Assembly: GCA_900109485.1 (NCBI GenBank)
Contig: FOAY01000012.1
Coordinates: 103,907-167,906, forward strand
Reading direction: 5' to 3'
Length of the DNA: 64,000 bases
Source: Kosakonia sacchari
GTDB taxonomy: Bacteria > Pseudomonadota > Gammaproteobacteria > Enterobacterales > Enterobacteriaceae
In this document: in pieces, positions 45,132-56,096 of the stretch
Layout of the letters: every line of letters starts with the position of its first letter
Numbering within the stretch: position 1 is the stretch's first letter
Position numbers and translations under genes: made by a program
The notes under the pieces: model-generated
Told to the model about the DNA's origin: nothing
Database searches by the model: none
What the model saw: only the letters and a program-made list of their open reading frames with translations

Positions 45132-47075
45132 TCAAACCGAGTATCTTTGCGAATATTTTTTCACATTGGTATCGAGCGGTTGAGAAGACGCGAAGAAATC
45201 ACCCTGTCCCCCGACAACGCCCCGATCCACCAGCGTCTGCCATTCAGCCCGCGCGCGAACGCCTGTCGCGAAAACGCGTGTCCGCGTGCCTTTGCACGCC
45301 TCCACAAGACTCTGAACCAGCAACTGATTTTCGGTACGCTTTTCAATGTTCCTGACCAGACCCGGATGCAGCTTTAATAACTCCACATCCAACACTTTAA
45401 TCCAACTGGTGCTCACCAACGTCAGACCCGCCTGCACTACCGCTACGCGCGCGCCCAGAGCGTTAATTAATCGCACCACCGACTGTAACCGGCTGATATG
45501 TTGACAAACATCAGCCTCAGCAAGTTCAAAAATAATCCGTTTACGTTGAGATTTTTCGCATTCCATTAATGTGTCGCGCAGCCAGCGTTGAAAACGCGGG
45601 CGTACCAGAGACTGAACAGTTACCTGCATCGCCAAATTTTCTTCCGGCCAGAACCCCAGGAAGGGAATAAGACGGGTGATCTGCTGGCGGTCATACTCTT
45701 CGGAGAGGCCAAACTGGAGCACCATCGGCATATATTCTTCGGCGATCACTTCTTGTTCCCCGTCGAAAATACGACACATCAGCTCACGGTGATGCACCAA
45801 CCCGTCGCGATTGACCGCAGGTTTCTGATAAACGCGCGGCCCGCCCCGGCTCAGCATCTGCTCTATCAGCGTCCGCCAGCGCACATTGCCACGCCCTTGC
45901 TCGGGTAATGAATCATCATAAACCGACCAACTGTTACCCCCCTGCAATACCGCATTACGCGCCGCAGCTTCCGCGTGCTCCATCACTTGTTCCGTTGACT
46001 GGCCGCTACGCCATGCACAAACGCCAATGTGCATAATATCTTCGCGGTTCTGTGCCTTATTGTGCGGCAGCCCATCGACAGATTTCAGGATCTGCCCGGC
46101 GATACTTTCCGCTTCCTTTAATGTCCGGTGCGGCAACAGCACAGCAAAATCGCTGCGGTGATAGCGCGCGAGCAGCGCGCCAGGGTAACGCATAATAAAA
46201 GTAGAAAGTAAGTTGATGAGGGTGAAGAAATACTCTTCCGACGCCGTGGTCAGCCCCCAGCTCTCACGCATAAGATCAAAATCCGGCAGGCGGATCATCA
46301 TCACGACCCCGTGCGAACCGACTTTTTCCTGATCTTCCAGCAGTGTCGCCAGTTGATTATCAAAAAACAGACGGTTGTTCAGCCCGGTACGCGTATCTTG
46401 CGCCGCATAAGAGCGGATCAGCGTATCCATCCGGCTGCGCTGATCGCTGGCGAACTGGATATCAGTCAGCAGCACATCCAGCGCGCTGCTGGTGCGAGAT
46501 GGCCACTCGTAGATGCTGCCGCGCACCAGCGGGCCTCGCTCGCCATTAAGGATCCGCGTCGCTCGCCCTTCCAGCAGCTCCTGTCCGGAAAGCTGACGAC
46601 GCAGCCAGCGCACAGCAAGAAAGATAATGACGATCATAAAACCGATCGCGACAGTCAACGGCGCCGTATTGACCAGCGAACGAAAGTAGTTGGCCATCGG
46701 ATCCTGGTAGATAAGCGAAATCGTAAGGCCGGGGTTTTTCAGCGCCGGAACGGACAATTCACGGGTCTGTAAACTACTGCCTGCCGGACGGTAGCTGCCG
46801 TTGTGCGAATAGCTGAGCAGGATTTTCTTCCCCTGCTTGATCTCAACTTTAATGATATCCAGCGGCACCATCAGCTCATCAAGCTGAGGTGAAAGCCGGT
46901 TGACAGGCATAGAAATCAGGCGGGTATCCACAACCGCTGCGACCGCCGCCACACGGTTAGCCACCTTATTTTGTATGGCATTATAAAAGCTCAGTGAGCA
47001 GCCGATCAGCGTGACGAAAATCGCCAACGCGGTTAGCAGCGTCACAAAAGCGGAAAATTTCGTCGTTAATCGCAT
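45132..47075 (-). CDS. csrD: CsrD, regulator of CsrB/CsrC decay (degenerate GGDEF-EAL protein)
   Basis: CsrD makes the regulatory RNAs CsrB and CsrC sensitive to RNase E, in concert with EIIA-Glc, rather than metabolising cyclic-di-GMP. The 647-residue protein has two membrane helices (about 10-33 and 137-160), a HAMP-like segment, a degenerate GGDEF domain (HRSDF in place of the signature), and a degenerate EAL domain (ELM in place of EAL). The degeneracy is normal for the family. It is upstream of mreB on the same strand, with 307 bases between. Confidence 0.95.
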   Translation of the reverse strand: MRLTTKFSAFVTLLTALAIFVTLIGCSLSFYNAIQNKVANRVAAVAAVVDTRLISMPVNRLSPQLDELMVPLDIIKVEIKQGKKILLSYSHNGSYRPAGSSLQTRELSVPALKNPGLTISLIYQDPMANYFRSLVNTAPLTVAIGFMIVIIFLAVRWLRRQLSGQELLEGRATRILNGERGPLVRGSIYEWPSRTSSALDVLLTDIQFASDQRSRMDTLIRSYAAQDTRTGLNNRLFFDNQLATLLEDQEKVGSHGVVMMIRLPDFDLMRESWGLTTASEEYFFTLINLLSTFIMRYPGALLARYHRSDFAVLLPHRTLKEAESIAGQILKSVDGLPHNKAQNREDIMHIGVCAWRSGQSTEQVMEHAEAAARNAVLQGGNSWSVYDDSLPEQGRGNVRWRTLIEQMLSRGGPRVYQKPAVNRDGLVHHRELMCRIFDGEQEVIAEEYMPMVLQFGLSEEYDRQQITRLIPFLGFWPEENLAMQVTVQSLVRPRFQRWLRDTLMECEKSQRKRIIFELAEADVCQHISRLQSVVRLINALGARVAVVQAGLTLVSTSWIKVLDVELLKLHPGLVRNIEKRTENQLLVQSLVEACKGTRTRVFATGVRARAEWQTLVDRGVVGGQGDFFASSQPLDTNVKKYSQRYSV

Positions 47076-47365
47076 CCCTGTGTTAACTCCGTTGTATTAA
47101 AGAACAAGACGATACCGACCCAGCGCTTTAAAAAGTAAGCACTAACTTTCAAATCTAACCGCGATATGGAATAGTCAGGAGTAAAGTTAGAAAAATCTGA
47201 GGCCGTTTTACCCCAGCGAGTATAGTCCTCATAAATATTTTTCCAATCAGCAATCGTCCGGATGATTGTTTTCAACAAAGAATCCCCAATGTTTGGTAAC
47301 ACACTCCCACTCGCGCTATCGCATCGCTTACACCATGCTTATTAACAAAATTCGCGGAGGATGCA

Positions 47366-48364
47366 ATGAAGAAAAAACTGACTGAAGCCGACGTAACTGC
47401 TGAATCCGTATTTATGTTACAGCGCCGTCAGGTACTAAAAATGCTCGGTATTGGCGCGACAACGCTCAGTTTGTCGCCGATGGCGCAGGCGGATCTGCTG
47501 GATTGGTTTAAAGGTCATGACCGACCAAAAGCGCCTGCGGGAAAACCCCTCGACTTCAGCCAGCCTGCACAATGGCAAGCCAAACTAGCGTTAACACCGG
47601 AAGATAAGGTCACTGGCTACAATAACTTTTATGAATTTGGCCTGGATAAAGCCGATCCAGCCGCTAATGCCGGGGGGATGAAAACCGATCCCTGGACACT
47701 GACCATTGATGGCGAAGTGGCAAAACCATTAACCCTCGATCACGCAGCGCTGACGTCGCGCTTCCCGCTGGAAGAGCGCATTTACCGCATGCGCTGTGTC
47801 GAGGCGTGGTCGATGGTGGTGCCGTGGATTGGTTTCCCGCTGCATAAGCTGCTGGCGCAGGTCGAACCCACCAGCAACGCCAAGTATGTCGCTTTCGAAA
47901 CCCGTTACGCGCCGGAGGAGATGCCGGGGCAAAAAGATCGATTTATCGGCGGCGGGTTAAAATACCCCTATGTCGAAGCACTCCGTATAGATGAAGCAAT
48001 GCATCCGTTAACGCTGCTGACGGTCGGTGTCTACGGCAAAGCGCTACCGCCGCAAAATGGCGCGCCGATTCGGCTAACCGTACCGTGGAAGTACGGTTTC
48101 AAAGGCATTAAATCGATCGTCAGCATTAAGCTCACCAGTAAACGGCCCCCCACCACCTGGAACCTCGCCGCGCCGGACGAATATGGTTTTTACGCTAACG
48201 TGAATCCACATGTGGATCACCCGCGCTGGTCGCAGGCAACGGAGCGCTTTATTGGTTCCGGCGGCGCGCTGGATGTAAAACGCCAGCCAACATTACTGTT
48301 TAACGGCTACGCTGAGGAAGTGGCTTCGCTTTATCACGGGCTGGATCTACGGGAGAATTTTTGA
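47366..48364 (+). CDS. msrP: MsrP (YedY), periplasmic methionine-sulfoxide reductase, molybdopterin subunit
   Basis: MsrP repairs oxidised methionines in periplasmic proteins. The 332-residue precursor has a twin-arginine signal (QRRQVLKM, arginines 20-21) ending near AQA at 42, followed by a sulfite-oxidase-fold domain with the molybdenum-ligating Cys144 in [10 protein letters not shown] strong GCGGAGG precedes the ATG. msrQ follows directly. In E. coli the pair is elsewhere on the chromosome; this position replaces yhdH. Confidence 0.95.
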   Translation: MKKKLTEADVTAESVFMLQRRQVLKMLGIGATTLSLSPMAQADLLDWFKGHDRPKAPAGKPLDFSQPAQWQAKLALTPEDKVTGYNNFYEFGLDKADPAANAGGMKTDPWTLTIDGEVAKPLTLDHAALTSRFPLEERIYRMRCVEAWSMVVPWIGFPLHKLLAQVEPTSNAKYVAFETRYAPEEMPGQKDRFIGGGLKYPYVEALRIDEAMHPLTLLTVGVYGKALPPQNGAPIRLTVPWKYGFKGIKSIVSIKLTSKRPPTTWNLAAPDEYGFYANVNPHVDHPRWSQATERFIGSGGALDVKRQPTLLFNGYAEEVASLYHGLDLRENF

Positions 48365-48964
48365 GTGCGTTTAACGGCAAAACAGGTTATCTGGCTTAAA
48401 GTCGCGTTACATCTGGCGGGACTACTGCCTTTTCTCTGGCTGTTCTGGGCGGCAAATCAGGGTTACTTCAGCGCCGATCCGGCGAAAGATATTCAGCATT
48501 TTACCGGCAGAATGGCGCTGAAATTCCTGCTGGCGACGCTATTGGTGACACCGCTGGCGCGCTATGCGAAACAACCTTTATTGATCCGCACGCGGCGACT
48601 GCTCGGGTTGTGGTGTTTTGCCTGGGCGACGCTTCATTTGACCAGCTATACGCTGCTGGAGCTGGGCATCAATAATCTGGCGCTGCTCGGCCAGGAGTTG
48701 ACCACGCGTCCTTATTTAACGCTGGGAGCCGTAAGCTGGCTGCTCTTGCTGGCGCTGGCGGCCACCTCAACGCAGTGGGCGCAGCGCAAAATGGGCAAAC
48801 GCTGGCAACAATTACATAACTTCGTCTATCTGGTGGCGATCCTCGCCCCGATTCACTATCTCTGGTCCGTAAAGATTCTCTCCCCGCAACCGCTTCTGTA
48901 CGCCGCTGCCGCGATCGTGCTTTTAGCATGGCGTTACAAGAAGTTCCGCCAATGGTGGCGTTAA
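48365..48964 (+). CDS. msrQ: MsrQ (YedZ), haem-binding membrane subunit of MsrPQ
   Basis: MsrQ is a b-type haem inner-membrane protein that passes electrons from the quinone pool or flavin to MsrP. The 199-residue protein has about six hydrophobic helices with conserved histidines in [14 protein letters not shown] and [17 protein letters not shown]. It starts with GTG immediately after the msrP stop, consistent with coupling. Confidence 0.94.
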   Translation: MRLTAKQVIWLKVALHLAGLLPFLWLFWAANQGYFSADPAKDIQHFTGRMALKFLLATLLVTPLARYAKQPLLIRTRRLLGLWCFAWATLHLTSYTLLELGINNLALLGQELTTRPYLTLGAVSWLLLLALAATSTQWAQRKMGKRWQQLHNFVYLVAILAPIHYLWSVKILSPQPLLYAAAAIVLLAWRYKKFRQWWR

Positions 48965-49198
48965 TGCAGCAATCTGTGCAGTTTCCCGCAAATCTATTAT
49001 CATCCGCGTCCATATGTCAGCCGGGTGGTTAATAATCTTCCCTGATAAGACCAGTATTTAGCTGCCAAATGCTACGAAATCGTTATAATGTGCGACCTTG
49101 GTTTTCACGGCAGGGTTTTCGGACTTTAACAACGTGACAACCACGCAACGAAGGTATATTTTGTTTTTTACCGGAAAATTGCAGGAGATAGCAGCACA

Positions 49199-49651
49199 AT
49201 GGCGGACAAATTGCGTATTTTGCTTTTGAACGGCCCCAATCTGAATATGCTGGGAACCCGTGAACCAAAAACCTACGGTTCACTCACCCTGCAGCAGATT
49301 GTTAACCGTTTAACAAATGAAGCGGAAGCGCTAAACGTCACGCTCACGCATTTTCAGTCGAACGCCGAGTTTGCGTTGATCGACCGTATTCATCAGGCAA
49401 AAGACACAATGGACTTCATCCTGATCAATCCGGCCGCTTTTACGCATACCAGCGTCGCGATTCGTGATGCGCTGCTGGCGGTGGATATCCCGTTTATCGA
49501 GATCCATCTGAGTAATGTCCATGCGCGCGAGCCATTCAGACATCACTCTTATCTCTCCGATATCGCTGTCGGCGTTATCTGTGGATTAGGCGCCGATGGT
49601 TATACATACGCTTTACAGACGGCGGTAAAACGCCTGTCACAAACACACTAA
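49199..49651 (+). CDS. aroQ: AroQ, type II 3-dehydroquinate dehydratase
   Basis: AroQ dehydrates 3-dehydroquinate to 3-dehydroshikimate in the shikimate pathway. The 150 residues show the type II motifs [14 protein letters not shown] with TYG (the catalytic-loop arginine and tyrosine), [13 protein letters not shown], and [17 protein letters not shown]. This is unrelated to the type I enzyme AroD of E. coli; some enterobacteria have both. GGAG precedes the ATG. accB follows after 21 bases, so it probably shares the accBC message. Confidence 0.95.
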   Translation: MADKLRILLLNGPNLNMLGTREPKTYGSLTLQQIVNRLTNEAEALNVTLTHFQSNAEFALIDRIHQAKDTMDFILINPAAFTHTSVAIRDALLAVDIPFIEIHLSNVHAREPFRHHSYLSDIAVGVICGLGADGYTYALQTAVKRLSQTH

Positions 49652-49672
49652 ACAAGAGTACGGAACCCACTC

Positions 49673-50134
49673 ATGGATATTCGTAAGATTAAAAAACTGA
49701 TCGAGCTGGTTGAAGAATCAGGCATCTCCGAACTGGAAATTTCTGAAGGCGAAGAGTCTGTTCGCATCAGCCGCAGCGCGCCGAATGTTGGCTACCCGAT
49801 GATGCAGCAGGCTTATGCTGCGCCGGTAGCCCAGCCTATGGCAGCCGCTGTCGCACCAGCCGCAACCGCTACGGAAGCACCTGCCGCAGCAGAAATCAGT
49901 GGCCACATCGTACGTTCCCCGATGGTTGGAACCTTCTATCGCACCCCGAGCCCGGACGCGAAAGCGTTTATCGAAATCGGCCAGAAAGTCAACGTGGGCG
50001 ACACCCTGTGCATCGTTGAAGCCATGAAAATGATGAACCAGATCGAAGCGGATAAAGCAGGCGTGGTGAAAGCCATTCTGGTGGAAAGTGGCCAACCGGT
50101 TGAATTTGACGAGCCGCTGGTCGTCATCGAGTAA
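49673..50134 (+). CDS. accB: AccB, biotin carboxyl carrier protein of acetyl-CoA carboxylase
   Basis: AccB carries the biotin that shuttles carboxylate from AccC to AccAD in the first step of fatty acid synthesis. The 153-residue protein has an N-terminal domain, an Ala-Pro-rich linker (about 46-76) and a biotinyl domain with Lys119 in EAMKMM and the protruding thumb ([10 protein letters not shown]). The linker is a few residues shorter than in E. coli. accC follows after ten bases. Confidence 0.96.
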   Translation: MDIRKIKKLIELVEESGISELEISEGEESVRISRSAPNVGYPMMQQAYAAPVAQPMAAAVAPAATATEAPAAAEISGHIVRSPMVGTFYRTPSPDAKAFIEIGQKVNVGDTLCIVEAMKMMNQIEADKAGVVKAILVESGQPVEFDEPLVVIE

Positions 50135-50144
50135 CGAGGCGCAC

Positions 50145-51494
50145 ATGCTGGATAAAATTGTTATCGCTAACCGCGGCGAGATCGCACTGCGTATTCTTCG
50201 TGCCTGCAAAGAGCTGGGCATCAAGACTGTCGCCGTGCACTCCACTGCGGATCGCGATTTAAAACACGTATTGCTGGCGGACGAAACGGTCTGTATCGGT
50301 CCGGCACCGTCCGTGAAAAGCTATCTGAACATCCCGGCGATCATCTCCGCTGCCGAAATCACCGGCGCCGTGGCGATTCACCCGGGTTACGGCTTCCTTT
50401 CTGAGAACGCCAACTTTGCTGAGCAGGTTGAACGCTCCGGCTTTATCTTTATCGGCCCGAAAGCCGACACCATTCGCCTGATGGGCGACAAAGTGTCCGC
50501 GATTACCGCCATGAAGAAAGCCGGCGTGCCGACCGTTCCGGGTTCTGACGGCCCGCTGGGCGATGATAATGACGCTAACCGCGCGCATGCCAAACGCATC
50601 GGTTATCCGGTCATTATCAAAGCCTCCGGCGGCGGCGGCGGTCGCGGCATGCGCGTTGTGCGCAAAGATGCCGACCTGGCGCAGTCCATCGCCATGACCC
50701 GTGCGGAAGCAAAAGCCGCTTTCAACAACGACATGGTGTACATGGAGAAATACCTGGAAAATCCTCGCCACGTCGAGATCCAGGTGCTGGCAGACGGCCA
50801 GGGCAACGCCATCTATCTGGCCGAGCGCGACTGCTCCATGCAGCGCCGCCACCAGAAAGTGGTCGAAGAAGCGCCGGCACCGGGCATCACCCCGGAGCTG
50901 CGTCGCTATATCGGCGAACGCTGCGCCAAAGCCTGTGTCGATATCGGTTATCGCGGGGCGGGTACGTTCGAGTTCCTGTTTGAAAACGGCGAGTTCTACT
51001 TTATTGAAATGAACACCCGTATTCAGGTTGAGCACCCGGTTACCGAGATGATCACTGGTGTTGACCTGATCAAAGAGCAGCTGCGCATTGCAGCCGGTCA
51101 GCCGCTGTCCATCAAGCAGGATGAAGTTGTGGTCAGGGGCCATGCGGTGGAATGCCGTATCAACGCCGAAGATCCGAACACCTTCCTGCCAAGCCCGGGT
51201 AAAATCACGCGCTTTCACGCGCCGGGCGGCTTTGGCGTTCGTTGGGAATCGCACATCTACGCCGGCTATACCGTGCCGCCGTATTACGATTCAATGATCG
51301 GCAAACTGATCTGCTACGGTGAGAGCCGCGATGTGGCGATTGCGCGCATGAAGAATGCGTTGCAGGAGCTGATTATCGACGGTATCAAAACCAACGTGGA
51401 TTTGCAGACCCGCATCATGAACGACGAGAATTTCCAGCACGGTGGCACCAACATCCACTACCTGGAGAAAAAACTCGGTTTGCAGGAAAAATAA
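50145..51494 (+). CDS. accC: AccC, biotin carboxylase
   Basis: AccC carboxylates AccB-biotin with ATP and bicarbonate. The 449-residue protein has an N-terminal biotin-carboxylase domain, a central ATP-grasp domain with the glycine-rich [12 protein letters not shown] lid and [14 protein letters not shown], and the C-terminal domain. The frame is open from 50088 inside accB, but the ATG at 50145 gives [14 protein letters not shown], the family start, after ACGAGG. Confidence 0.97.
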   Translation: MLDKIVIANRGEIALRILRACKELGIKTVAVHSTADRDLKHVLLADETVCIGPAPSVKSYLNIPAIISAAEITGAVAIHPGYGFLSENANFAEQVERSGFIFIGPKADTIRLMGDKVSAITAMKKAGVPTVPGSDGPLGDDNDANRAHAKRIGYPVIIKASGGGGGRGMRVVRKDADLAQSIAMTRAEAKAAFNNDMVYMEKYLENPRHVEIQVLADGQGNAIYLAERDCSMQRRHQKVVEEAPAPGITPELRRYIGERCAKACVDIGYRGAGTFEFLFENGEFYFIEMNTRIQVEHPVTEMITGVDLIKEQLRIAAGQPLSIKQDEVVVRGHAVECRINAEDPNTFLPSPGKITRFHAPGGFGVRWESHIYAGYTVPPYYDSMIGKLICYGESRDVAIARMKNALQELIIDGIKTNVDLQTRIMNDENFQHGGTNIHYLEKKLGLQEK

Positions 51495-51508
51495 TCTGCA
51501 ATCACCGC

Positions 51509-51533
51509 AAAAGGCCGGATTTTCCGGCCTTTT
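51509..51533 (+). terminator. Intrinsic terminator of accBC
   Basis: AAAAGGCCGG (51509-51518) pairs with CCGGCCTTTT (51524-51533), and more T's follow. It lies about 15 bases after the accC stop. Confidence 0.92.
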
Positions 51534-51602
51534 TTCTTTTTCTCTCCCCTCATCTTTTCCATAGGGTACAATCCCCGCTTTCTTCATCCACAAGGGAAAA
51601 AA

Positions 51603-51845
51603 ATGGACAACCGTTTTGTTCAGGCCCACAAAGAAGCCCGCTGGGCGTTGTGGCTGACCCTTCTCTATCTTGCTGCATGGTTAGTATGCGCTTACATACC
51701 TGGTACGGAGCAGGGGTTCACCGGGCTGCCGCGCTGGTTTGAGCTGGCCTGCCTGTTGACGCCGCTGGTCTTTGTGCTGCTGTGCTGGGCCATGGTGCGT
51801 TTTATCTTCCGTGATATTCCGCTGGAGGATAACGATGCAGAGTGA
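51603..51845 (+). CDS. yhdT: YhdT, small membrane protein upstream of panF
   Basis: YhdT is an 80-residue DUF997 membrane protein with two hydrophobic segments (about 14-34 and 48-70) and the conserved IPGTEQGFTGLPRWFELACLL loop. Its function is unknown; it is nearly always paired with panF and may help that transporter. Its end overlaps the panF start by 11 bases. AAGGGAAAAAA precedes its ATG. Confidence 0.93.
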   Translation: MDNRFVQAHKEARWALWLTLLYLAAWLVCAYIPGTEQGFTGLPRWFELACLLTPLVFVLLCWAMVRFIFRDIPLEDNDAE

Positions 51846-53286
51846 AATTATCGCCGTACTGGTTATCTACCTGATCGTGGTCTTCGGTCTCTCCTTCTAT
51901 GCTATGCGCCAGCGCAGCAAAGGCACGTTCCTGAGTGAGTACTTCCTCGGCAGCCGTTCGATGGGCGGTTTTGTGCTGGCAATGACGCTGACGGCAACCT
52001 ATGTCAGCGCCAGTTCATTTATCGGCGGACCGGGCGCGGCCTATAAATTTGGCCTCGGCTGGGTGCTGCTGGCGATGATCCAGGTGCCGACCATCTGGCT
52101 CTCTTTGGGTATTCTCGGCAAAAAGTTCGCCATCCTGGCGCGCCGTTACAATGCGATTACCCTGAACGATATGCTGATGGCGCGCTACCAGAACCGTGCG
52201 GTTGTGTGGATCGCCAGCCTTAGCCTGCTGGTTGCCTTTGTCGGTGCCATCGCCGTGCAATTTATCGGCGGTGCGCGTCTGCTGGAAACCGCCGCCGGGA
52301 TCAAGTACGAATCCGGCCTGCTGATCTTCGGCATCACCATTGCGCTGTACACCGCATTCGGCGGTTTTCGCGCCAGCGTACTCAACGATACGATGCAAGG
52401 GATGGTGATGTTGATTGGCACGCTGGTGCTGCTCGTCGGCGTGATCCATGCCGCTGGCGGGCTGCACAGCGCGGTAGAAACGCTGCAACAGATCGATCCG
52501 CAACTGGTAAGCCCGCACGGCGCCCACGATATCCTTTCACCCGCATTTATGACCTCATTCTGGGTGCTGGTCTGTTTTGGTGTGATCGGCTTACCGCATA
52601 CCGCCGTTCGCTGTATTTCCTATAAAGACAGCAAATCTGTTCACCGCGGCATTATTATCGGCACTATTGTCATCGCGCTGTTAATGCTGGGAATGCATCT
52701 CGCTGGCGCACTCGGCCGCGCCGTGTTGCCACATCTTTCGGTACCCGATCAGGTGATCCCGACGCTGATGGTCGAAGTCTTACCGCCCTGGGCTGCCGGG
52801 CTGTTTCTTGCTGCGCCGATGGCGGCGATCATGTCGAACGTCAATGCGCATTTGTTGCAGGCTTCAGCCACGATCATCAAAGATCTGTGGTTAAGCGCCC
52901 AGCCGACTAAAATTCGTCATGAACCGCGTTTAAAACGGATCTCCACCGTGACAACCCTGGTGCTCGGCGTGCTGATGATGCTGGCGGCATGGCGTCCGCC
53001 AGAGATGATTATCTGGTTAAACCTGCTGGCGTTTGGCGGTCTGGAAGCGGTATTCCTGTGGCCGCTGGTTTTGGGGTTGTACTGGGAGCGGGCGAATGCT
53101 GCTGGCGCATTGAGCGCCATGGTCACGGGCGGCGTACTGTATGCCGTTCTCGCCACGTTTAATATTCAGTACCTGGGCTTTCATCCGATTGTGCCCTCGC
53201 TGCTGTTAAGTTTGCTGGCCTTCGTCGTCGGGAACCGTTTTGGTCAACCGGTGCCGCAGGCTCCGACTGTTTCTGTTAATGAATAA
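51835..53286 (+). CDS. panF: PanF, sodium/pantothenate symporter
   Basis: PanF imports pantothenate (vitamin B5) with sodium for coenzyme A synthesis. The 483-residue protein is a sodium/solute symporter (SSS) with about 12-13 helices, including the family signature region near [17 protein letters not shown]. The frame is open 21 codons upstream in the yhdT reading region, but the ATG at 51835 follows GGAGG (GCTGGAGGATAACG) and gives the usual start. prmA follows after 11 bases. Confidence 0.95.
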   Translation: MQSEIIAVLVIYLIVVFGLSFYAMRQRSKGTFLSEYFLGSRSMGGFVLAMTLTATYVSASSFIGGPGAAYKFGLGWVLLAMIQVPTIWLSLGILGKKFAILARRYNAITLNDMLMARYQNRAVVWIASLSLLVAFVGAIAVQFIGGARLLETAAGIKYESGLLIFGITIALYTAFGGFRASVLNDTMQGMVMLIGTLVLLVGVIHAAGGLHSAVETLQQIDPQLVSPHGAHDILSPAFMTSFWVLVCFGVIGLPHTAVRCISYKDSKSVHRGIIIGTIVIALLMLGMHLAGALGRAVLPHLSVPDQVIPTLMVEVLPPWAAGLFLAAPMAAIMSNVNAHLLQASATIIKDLWLSAQPTKIRHEPRLKRISTVTTLVLGVLMMLAAWRPPEMIIWLNLLAFGGLEAVFLWPLVLGLYWERANAAGALSAMVTGGVLYAVLATFNIQYLGFHPIVPSLLLSLLAFVVGNRFGQPVPQAPTVSVNE

Positions 53287-53297
53287 AGAGTTACGAC

Positions 53298-54179
53298 ATG
53301 CCATGGATCCAACTGAAACTGAACACCACCGGCGCAAATGCTGAAGATCTGAGCGATGCTTTGATGGAAGCAGGTGCGGTATCCATCACCTTCCAGGATA
53401 CGCACGACACGCCCGTGTTTGAACCATTGCCGGGCGAAACTCGCTTGTGGGGCGATACCGACGTTATCGGCCTGTTTGATGCCGAAACAGAGATGGCCGA
53501 TGTGGTCGCCCAGCTTGCGCTGCACCCACTGCTGGGTGAAGGCTTCGCCCATAAAATCGAGCAGCTGGAAGATAAAGACTGGGAGCGCGAATGGATGGAT
53601 AACTTCCACCCGATGCGCTTTGGCGAGCGGCTATGGATCTGCCCAAGCTGGCGCGATGTGCCGGACGAAAACGCGGTCAACGTGATGCTCGATCCGGGTC
53701 TGGCGTTTGGCACCGGCACCCATCCAACGACGGCGCTGTGCCTGCAATGGCTGGACAGCCTCGATCTGAGCGGTAAGACGGTGATCGACTTTGGCTGCGG
53801 CTCGGGGATCCTGGCGATCGCGGCGCTGAAACTGGGTGCCGCAAAGGCGATCGGCATTGATATCGATCCGCAGGCAATCCAGGCAAGCCGCGACAACGCC
53901 GAACGTAACGGCGTCTCCGATCGTCTGGATCTCTATCTGCCCAATGACCAGCCAGAGGCGATGAAAGCGGATGTCGTGGTCGCTAATATCCTGGCTGGCC
54001 CTCTGCGCGAGCTGGCACCATTAATCAGCGTATTGCCTGTTGAGGGTGGCCTGCTGGGGCTTTCCGGTATCCTCGCCAGCCAGGCAGAAAGCGTCTGCGA
54101 GGCTTATGCCGATCTCTTCACGCTCGATCCTGTGGTCGAGAAAGAGGAGTGGTGCCGTATCACCGGCCAGAAGAAGTAG
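53298..54179 (+). CDS. prmA: PrmA, ribosomal protein L11 methyltransferase
   Basis: PrmA trimethylates several amino groups of ribosomal protein L11. The 293-residue protein has an N-terminal L11-recognition domain (residues 1-55), a linker helix and a C-terminal class I SAM-dependent methyltransferase with [20 protein letters not shown] and the NPPY-like ANILAGPL. It begins [12 protein letters not shown]. Confidence 0.97.
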   Translation: MPWIQLKLNTTGANAEDLSDALMEAGAVSITFQDTHDTPVFEPLPGETRLWGDTDVIGLFDAETEMADVVAQLALHPLLGEGFAHKIEQLEDKDWEREWMDNFHPMRFGERLWICPSWRDVPDENAVNVMLDPGLAFGTGTHPTTALCLQWLDSLDLSGKTVIDFGCGSGILAIAALKLGAAKAIGIDIDPQAIQASRDNAERNGVSDRLDLYLPNDQPEAMKADVVVANILAGPLRELAPLISVLPVEGGLLGLSGILASQAESVCEAYADLFTLDPVVEKEEWCRITGQKK

Positions 54180-54187
54180 TGCTTAAG

Positions 54188-54211
54188 CGTGGCCTGCGGG
54201 CCACGTTTTTT
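54188..54211 (+). terminator. Intrinsic terminator of panF-prmA
   Basis: CGTGGCC (54188-54194) pairs with GGCCACG (54199-54205) around TGCG, followed by six T's, eight bases after the prmA stop. Confidence 0.92.
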
Positions 54212-54562
54212 ATCTCCACCCGCCTTTATCTGCCGTCAGTCTGTGGGCGAAACACCCTTTGACAATTTTCCCGTCGCAATCCGGACGCTTTTCACGCACA
54301 TCATCGCCCGCTAAAGCCGATGTGTGGCGGCCTGGCCGCGAAAAACCATCGGCATAAAAATGAGAGCAAGTTCGCAAAATCCGCTTTTTTCTGCTGTAAA
54401 AAACAGCAATTCTGCCGCTGATGGCCAGGCAAAAAACGATAACTCGCGCGAATTTATTAGTTACGTGAAATTTTTATCTTCATCATAACACCATGAAATA
54501 TATAATTTAATTTCAAAATCGCTCTGACGGACTGGCGATTCCTTGATCTACAACAGAGGATT
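54212..54562 (+). promoter_or_regulatory. Upstream region of dusB-fis
   Basis: These 351 bases are free of genes and grow AT-rich toward the dusB-fis promoter. In E. coli such sequence carries several Fis, IHF and CRP sites that set the growth-phase burst of Fis. A-tracts and candidate Fis sites occur here (around 54400-54520), but I could not delimit them reliably. Confidence 0.4.
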
Positions 54563-54614
54563 GCTCAAAGTTTGGCCTTTCATCTCGTGCAAAAAATGCG
54601 TAATATACGCCGCC
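54563..54614 (+). promoter_or_regulatory. dusB-fis promoter with overlapping Fis site and GC discriminator
   Basis: A -35 TTTCAT (54578-54583) and a -10 TAATAT (54601-54606) are 17 bp apart, followed by ACGCCGCC, the GC-rich discriminator of stringently controlled promoters. A near-consensus Fis site GCTCAAAGTTTGGCC (54563-54577) abuts the -35. This agrees with the known self-repressed fis promoter of E. coli. dusB follows about 32 bases after the discriminator. Confidence 0.85.
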
Positions 54615-54645
54615 TTGCAGTCACAGTATGGTCATTTCTTAACTC

Positions 54646-55611
54646 ATGCGTATCGGACATCACCAGCTCAGAAATCGCCTAATCGCAGCGCCCATGGCTG
54701 GCATTACTGACAGACCATTCCGGACGTTGTGCTACGAGATGGGAGCAGGTTTGACCGTATCCGAGATGATGTCGTCTAACCCGCAAGTGTGGGAAAGCGA
54801 TAAATCCCGACTGCGGATGGTGCACATTGATGAACCCGGTATTCGCACCGTGCAAATTGCAGGGAGCGATCCGGATGAGATGGCGGAAGCCGCACGCATT
54901 AACGTGGAAAGTGGCGCCCAGATTATTGATATCAATATGGGTTGCCCGGCGAAAAAGGTGAATCGCAAGCTGGCAGGCTCGGCTCTGTTGCAGTACCCGG
55001 ATCTGGTGAAGTCTATCCTGACCTCGGTAGTGAATGCAGTGGATGTGCCTGTTACGTTGAAGATTCGCACGGGCTGGGCTCCGGAACACCGTAACTGCGT
55101 AGAAATTGCCCAACTGGCTGAAGAATGTGGTATTCAGGCTCTGACCATTCATGGACGCACCCGCGCCTGTTTGTTCAACGGAGAAGCTGAGTACAACAGT
55201 ATTCGGGCAGTTAAGCAGAAAGTTTCCATTCCGGTTATCGCGAATGGCGACATTACTGACCCGCTAAAAGCCAGAGCTGTGCTCGACTATACAGGGGCGG
55301 ATGCCCTGATGATAGGCCGTGCAGCTCAGGGAAGACCCTGGATCTTCCGGGAAATCCAGCACTATCTGGACACTGGGGAGCTGCTGGCCCCGCTGCCTTT
55401 GGCAGAGGTTAAGCGCTTGCTTTGCGCGCATGTTCGGGAACTGCATGACTTTTATGGTCAGGCAAAAGGTTACCGAATCGCACGTAAACACGTCTCCTGG
55501 TATCTTCAGGAGCACGCTCCGAATGACCAGTTTCGGCGCACATTCAACGCCATTGAGGATGCCAGCGAACAGCTGGAGGCGTTGGAGGCATACTTCGAAA
55601 ATTTTGCGTAA
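54646..55611 (+). CDS. dusB: DusB, tRNA-dihydrouridine synthase B
   Basis: DusB reduces uridine 17 of tRNAs with FMN and NADPH. The 321-residue protein has an FMN-binding TIM barrel starting [15 protein letters not shown], the catalytic Cys100 in [17 protein letters not shown] and a C-terminal helical tRNA-binding domain. It is the first gene of the dusB-fis operon; fis follows after 25 bases. Confidence 0.97.
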   Translation: MRIGHHQLRNRLIAAPMAGITDRPFRTLCYEMGAGLTVSEMMSSNPQVWESDKSRLRMVHIDEPGIRTVQIAGSDPDEMAEAARINVESGAQIIDINMGCPAKKVNRKLAGSALLQYPDLVKSILTSVVNAVDVPVTLKIRTGWAPEHRNCVEIAQLAEECGIQALTIHGRTRACLFNGEAEYNSIRAVKQKVSIPVIANGDITDPLKARAVLDYTGADALMIGRAAQGRPWIFREIQHYLDTGELLAPLPLAEVKRLLCAHVRELHDFYGQAKGYRIARKHVSWYLQEHAPNDQFRRTFNAIEDASEQLEALEAYFENFA

Positions 55612-55636
55612 ACAGAAATAAAGAGCTGACAGAACT

Positions 55637-55933
55637 ATGTTCGAACAACGCGTAAATTCTGACGTACTGACCGTTTCTACCGTTAACTCTCAGGATCAGG
55701 TAACCCAAAAACCGCTCCGTGACTCGGTAAAACAGGCACTGAAGAACTATTTTGCTCAACTGAATGGTCAGGATGTTAATGACCTGTATGAGCTGGTACT
55801 GGCTGAAGTAGAACAGCCACTGTTGGACATGGTGATGCAATACACCCGTGGTAATCAGACCCGCGCGGCGCTGATGATGGGCATCAACCGCGGCACGCTG
55901 CGTAAAAAACTGAAAAAATACGGCATGAACTGA
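55637..55933 (+). CDS. fis: Fis, nucleoid-associated DNA-bending protein
   Basis: Fis is the abundant growth-phase DNA-bending protein that activates rRNA promoters and shapes the nucleoid. The 98-residue protein matches E. coli Fis in length and nearly all residues, with the N-terminal invertase-activating arm and the C-terminal helix-turn-helix ([21 protein letters not shown]). It is co-transcribed with dusB. In E. coli yhdJ follows; here yhdU does. Confidence 0.98.
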
Positions 55934-55958
55934 TTCTGAATCAGTCAGTTGTATTGAT

Positions 55959-55995
55959 AAAAAGGCGCTAACCGGCATGGGGAAGCGCCTTTTTT
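55959..55995 (+). terminator. Intrinsic terminator of dusB-fis
   Basis: AAAAAGGCGC (55959-55968) pairs with GCGCCTTTTT (55985-55994) around a 16-base loop, with a further T at 55995. It lies about 25 bases after the fis stop. Confidence 0.88.
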
Positions 55996-56096
55996 ATTGC
56001 CTGAAATGACACTAAAAACCCCGCTTTCCCGCTCTTTGTACGGTTGCGGATTCGTGTATATTTTCAGCCAATGGTTGCAAGAAAGGGAGATACGGA

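Noticed and set aside
45132..47075. CsrD as an active cyclic-di-GMP enzyme
   Set aside because: Both signatures are degenerate (HRSDF, ELM), as is usual for CsrD.
47066..47302. A 78-codon leftward frame upstream of csrD
   Set aside because: It overlaps the csrD start, has no visible ribosome-binding site, lacks recognisable motifs and sits in AT-rich sequence that should hold the csrD and msrP promoters.
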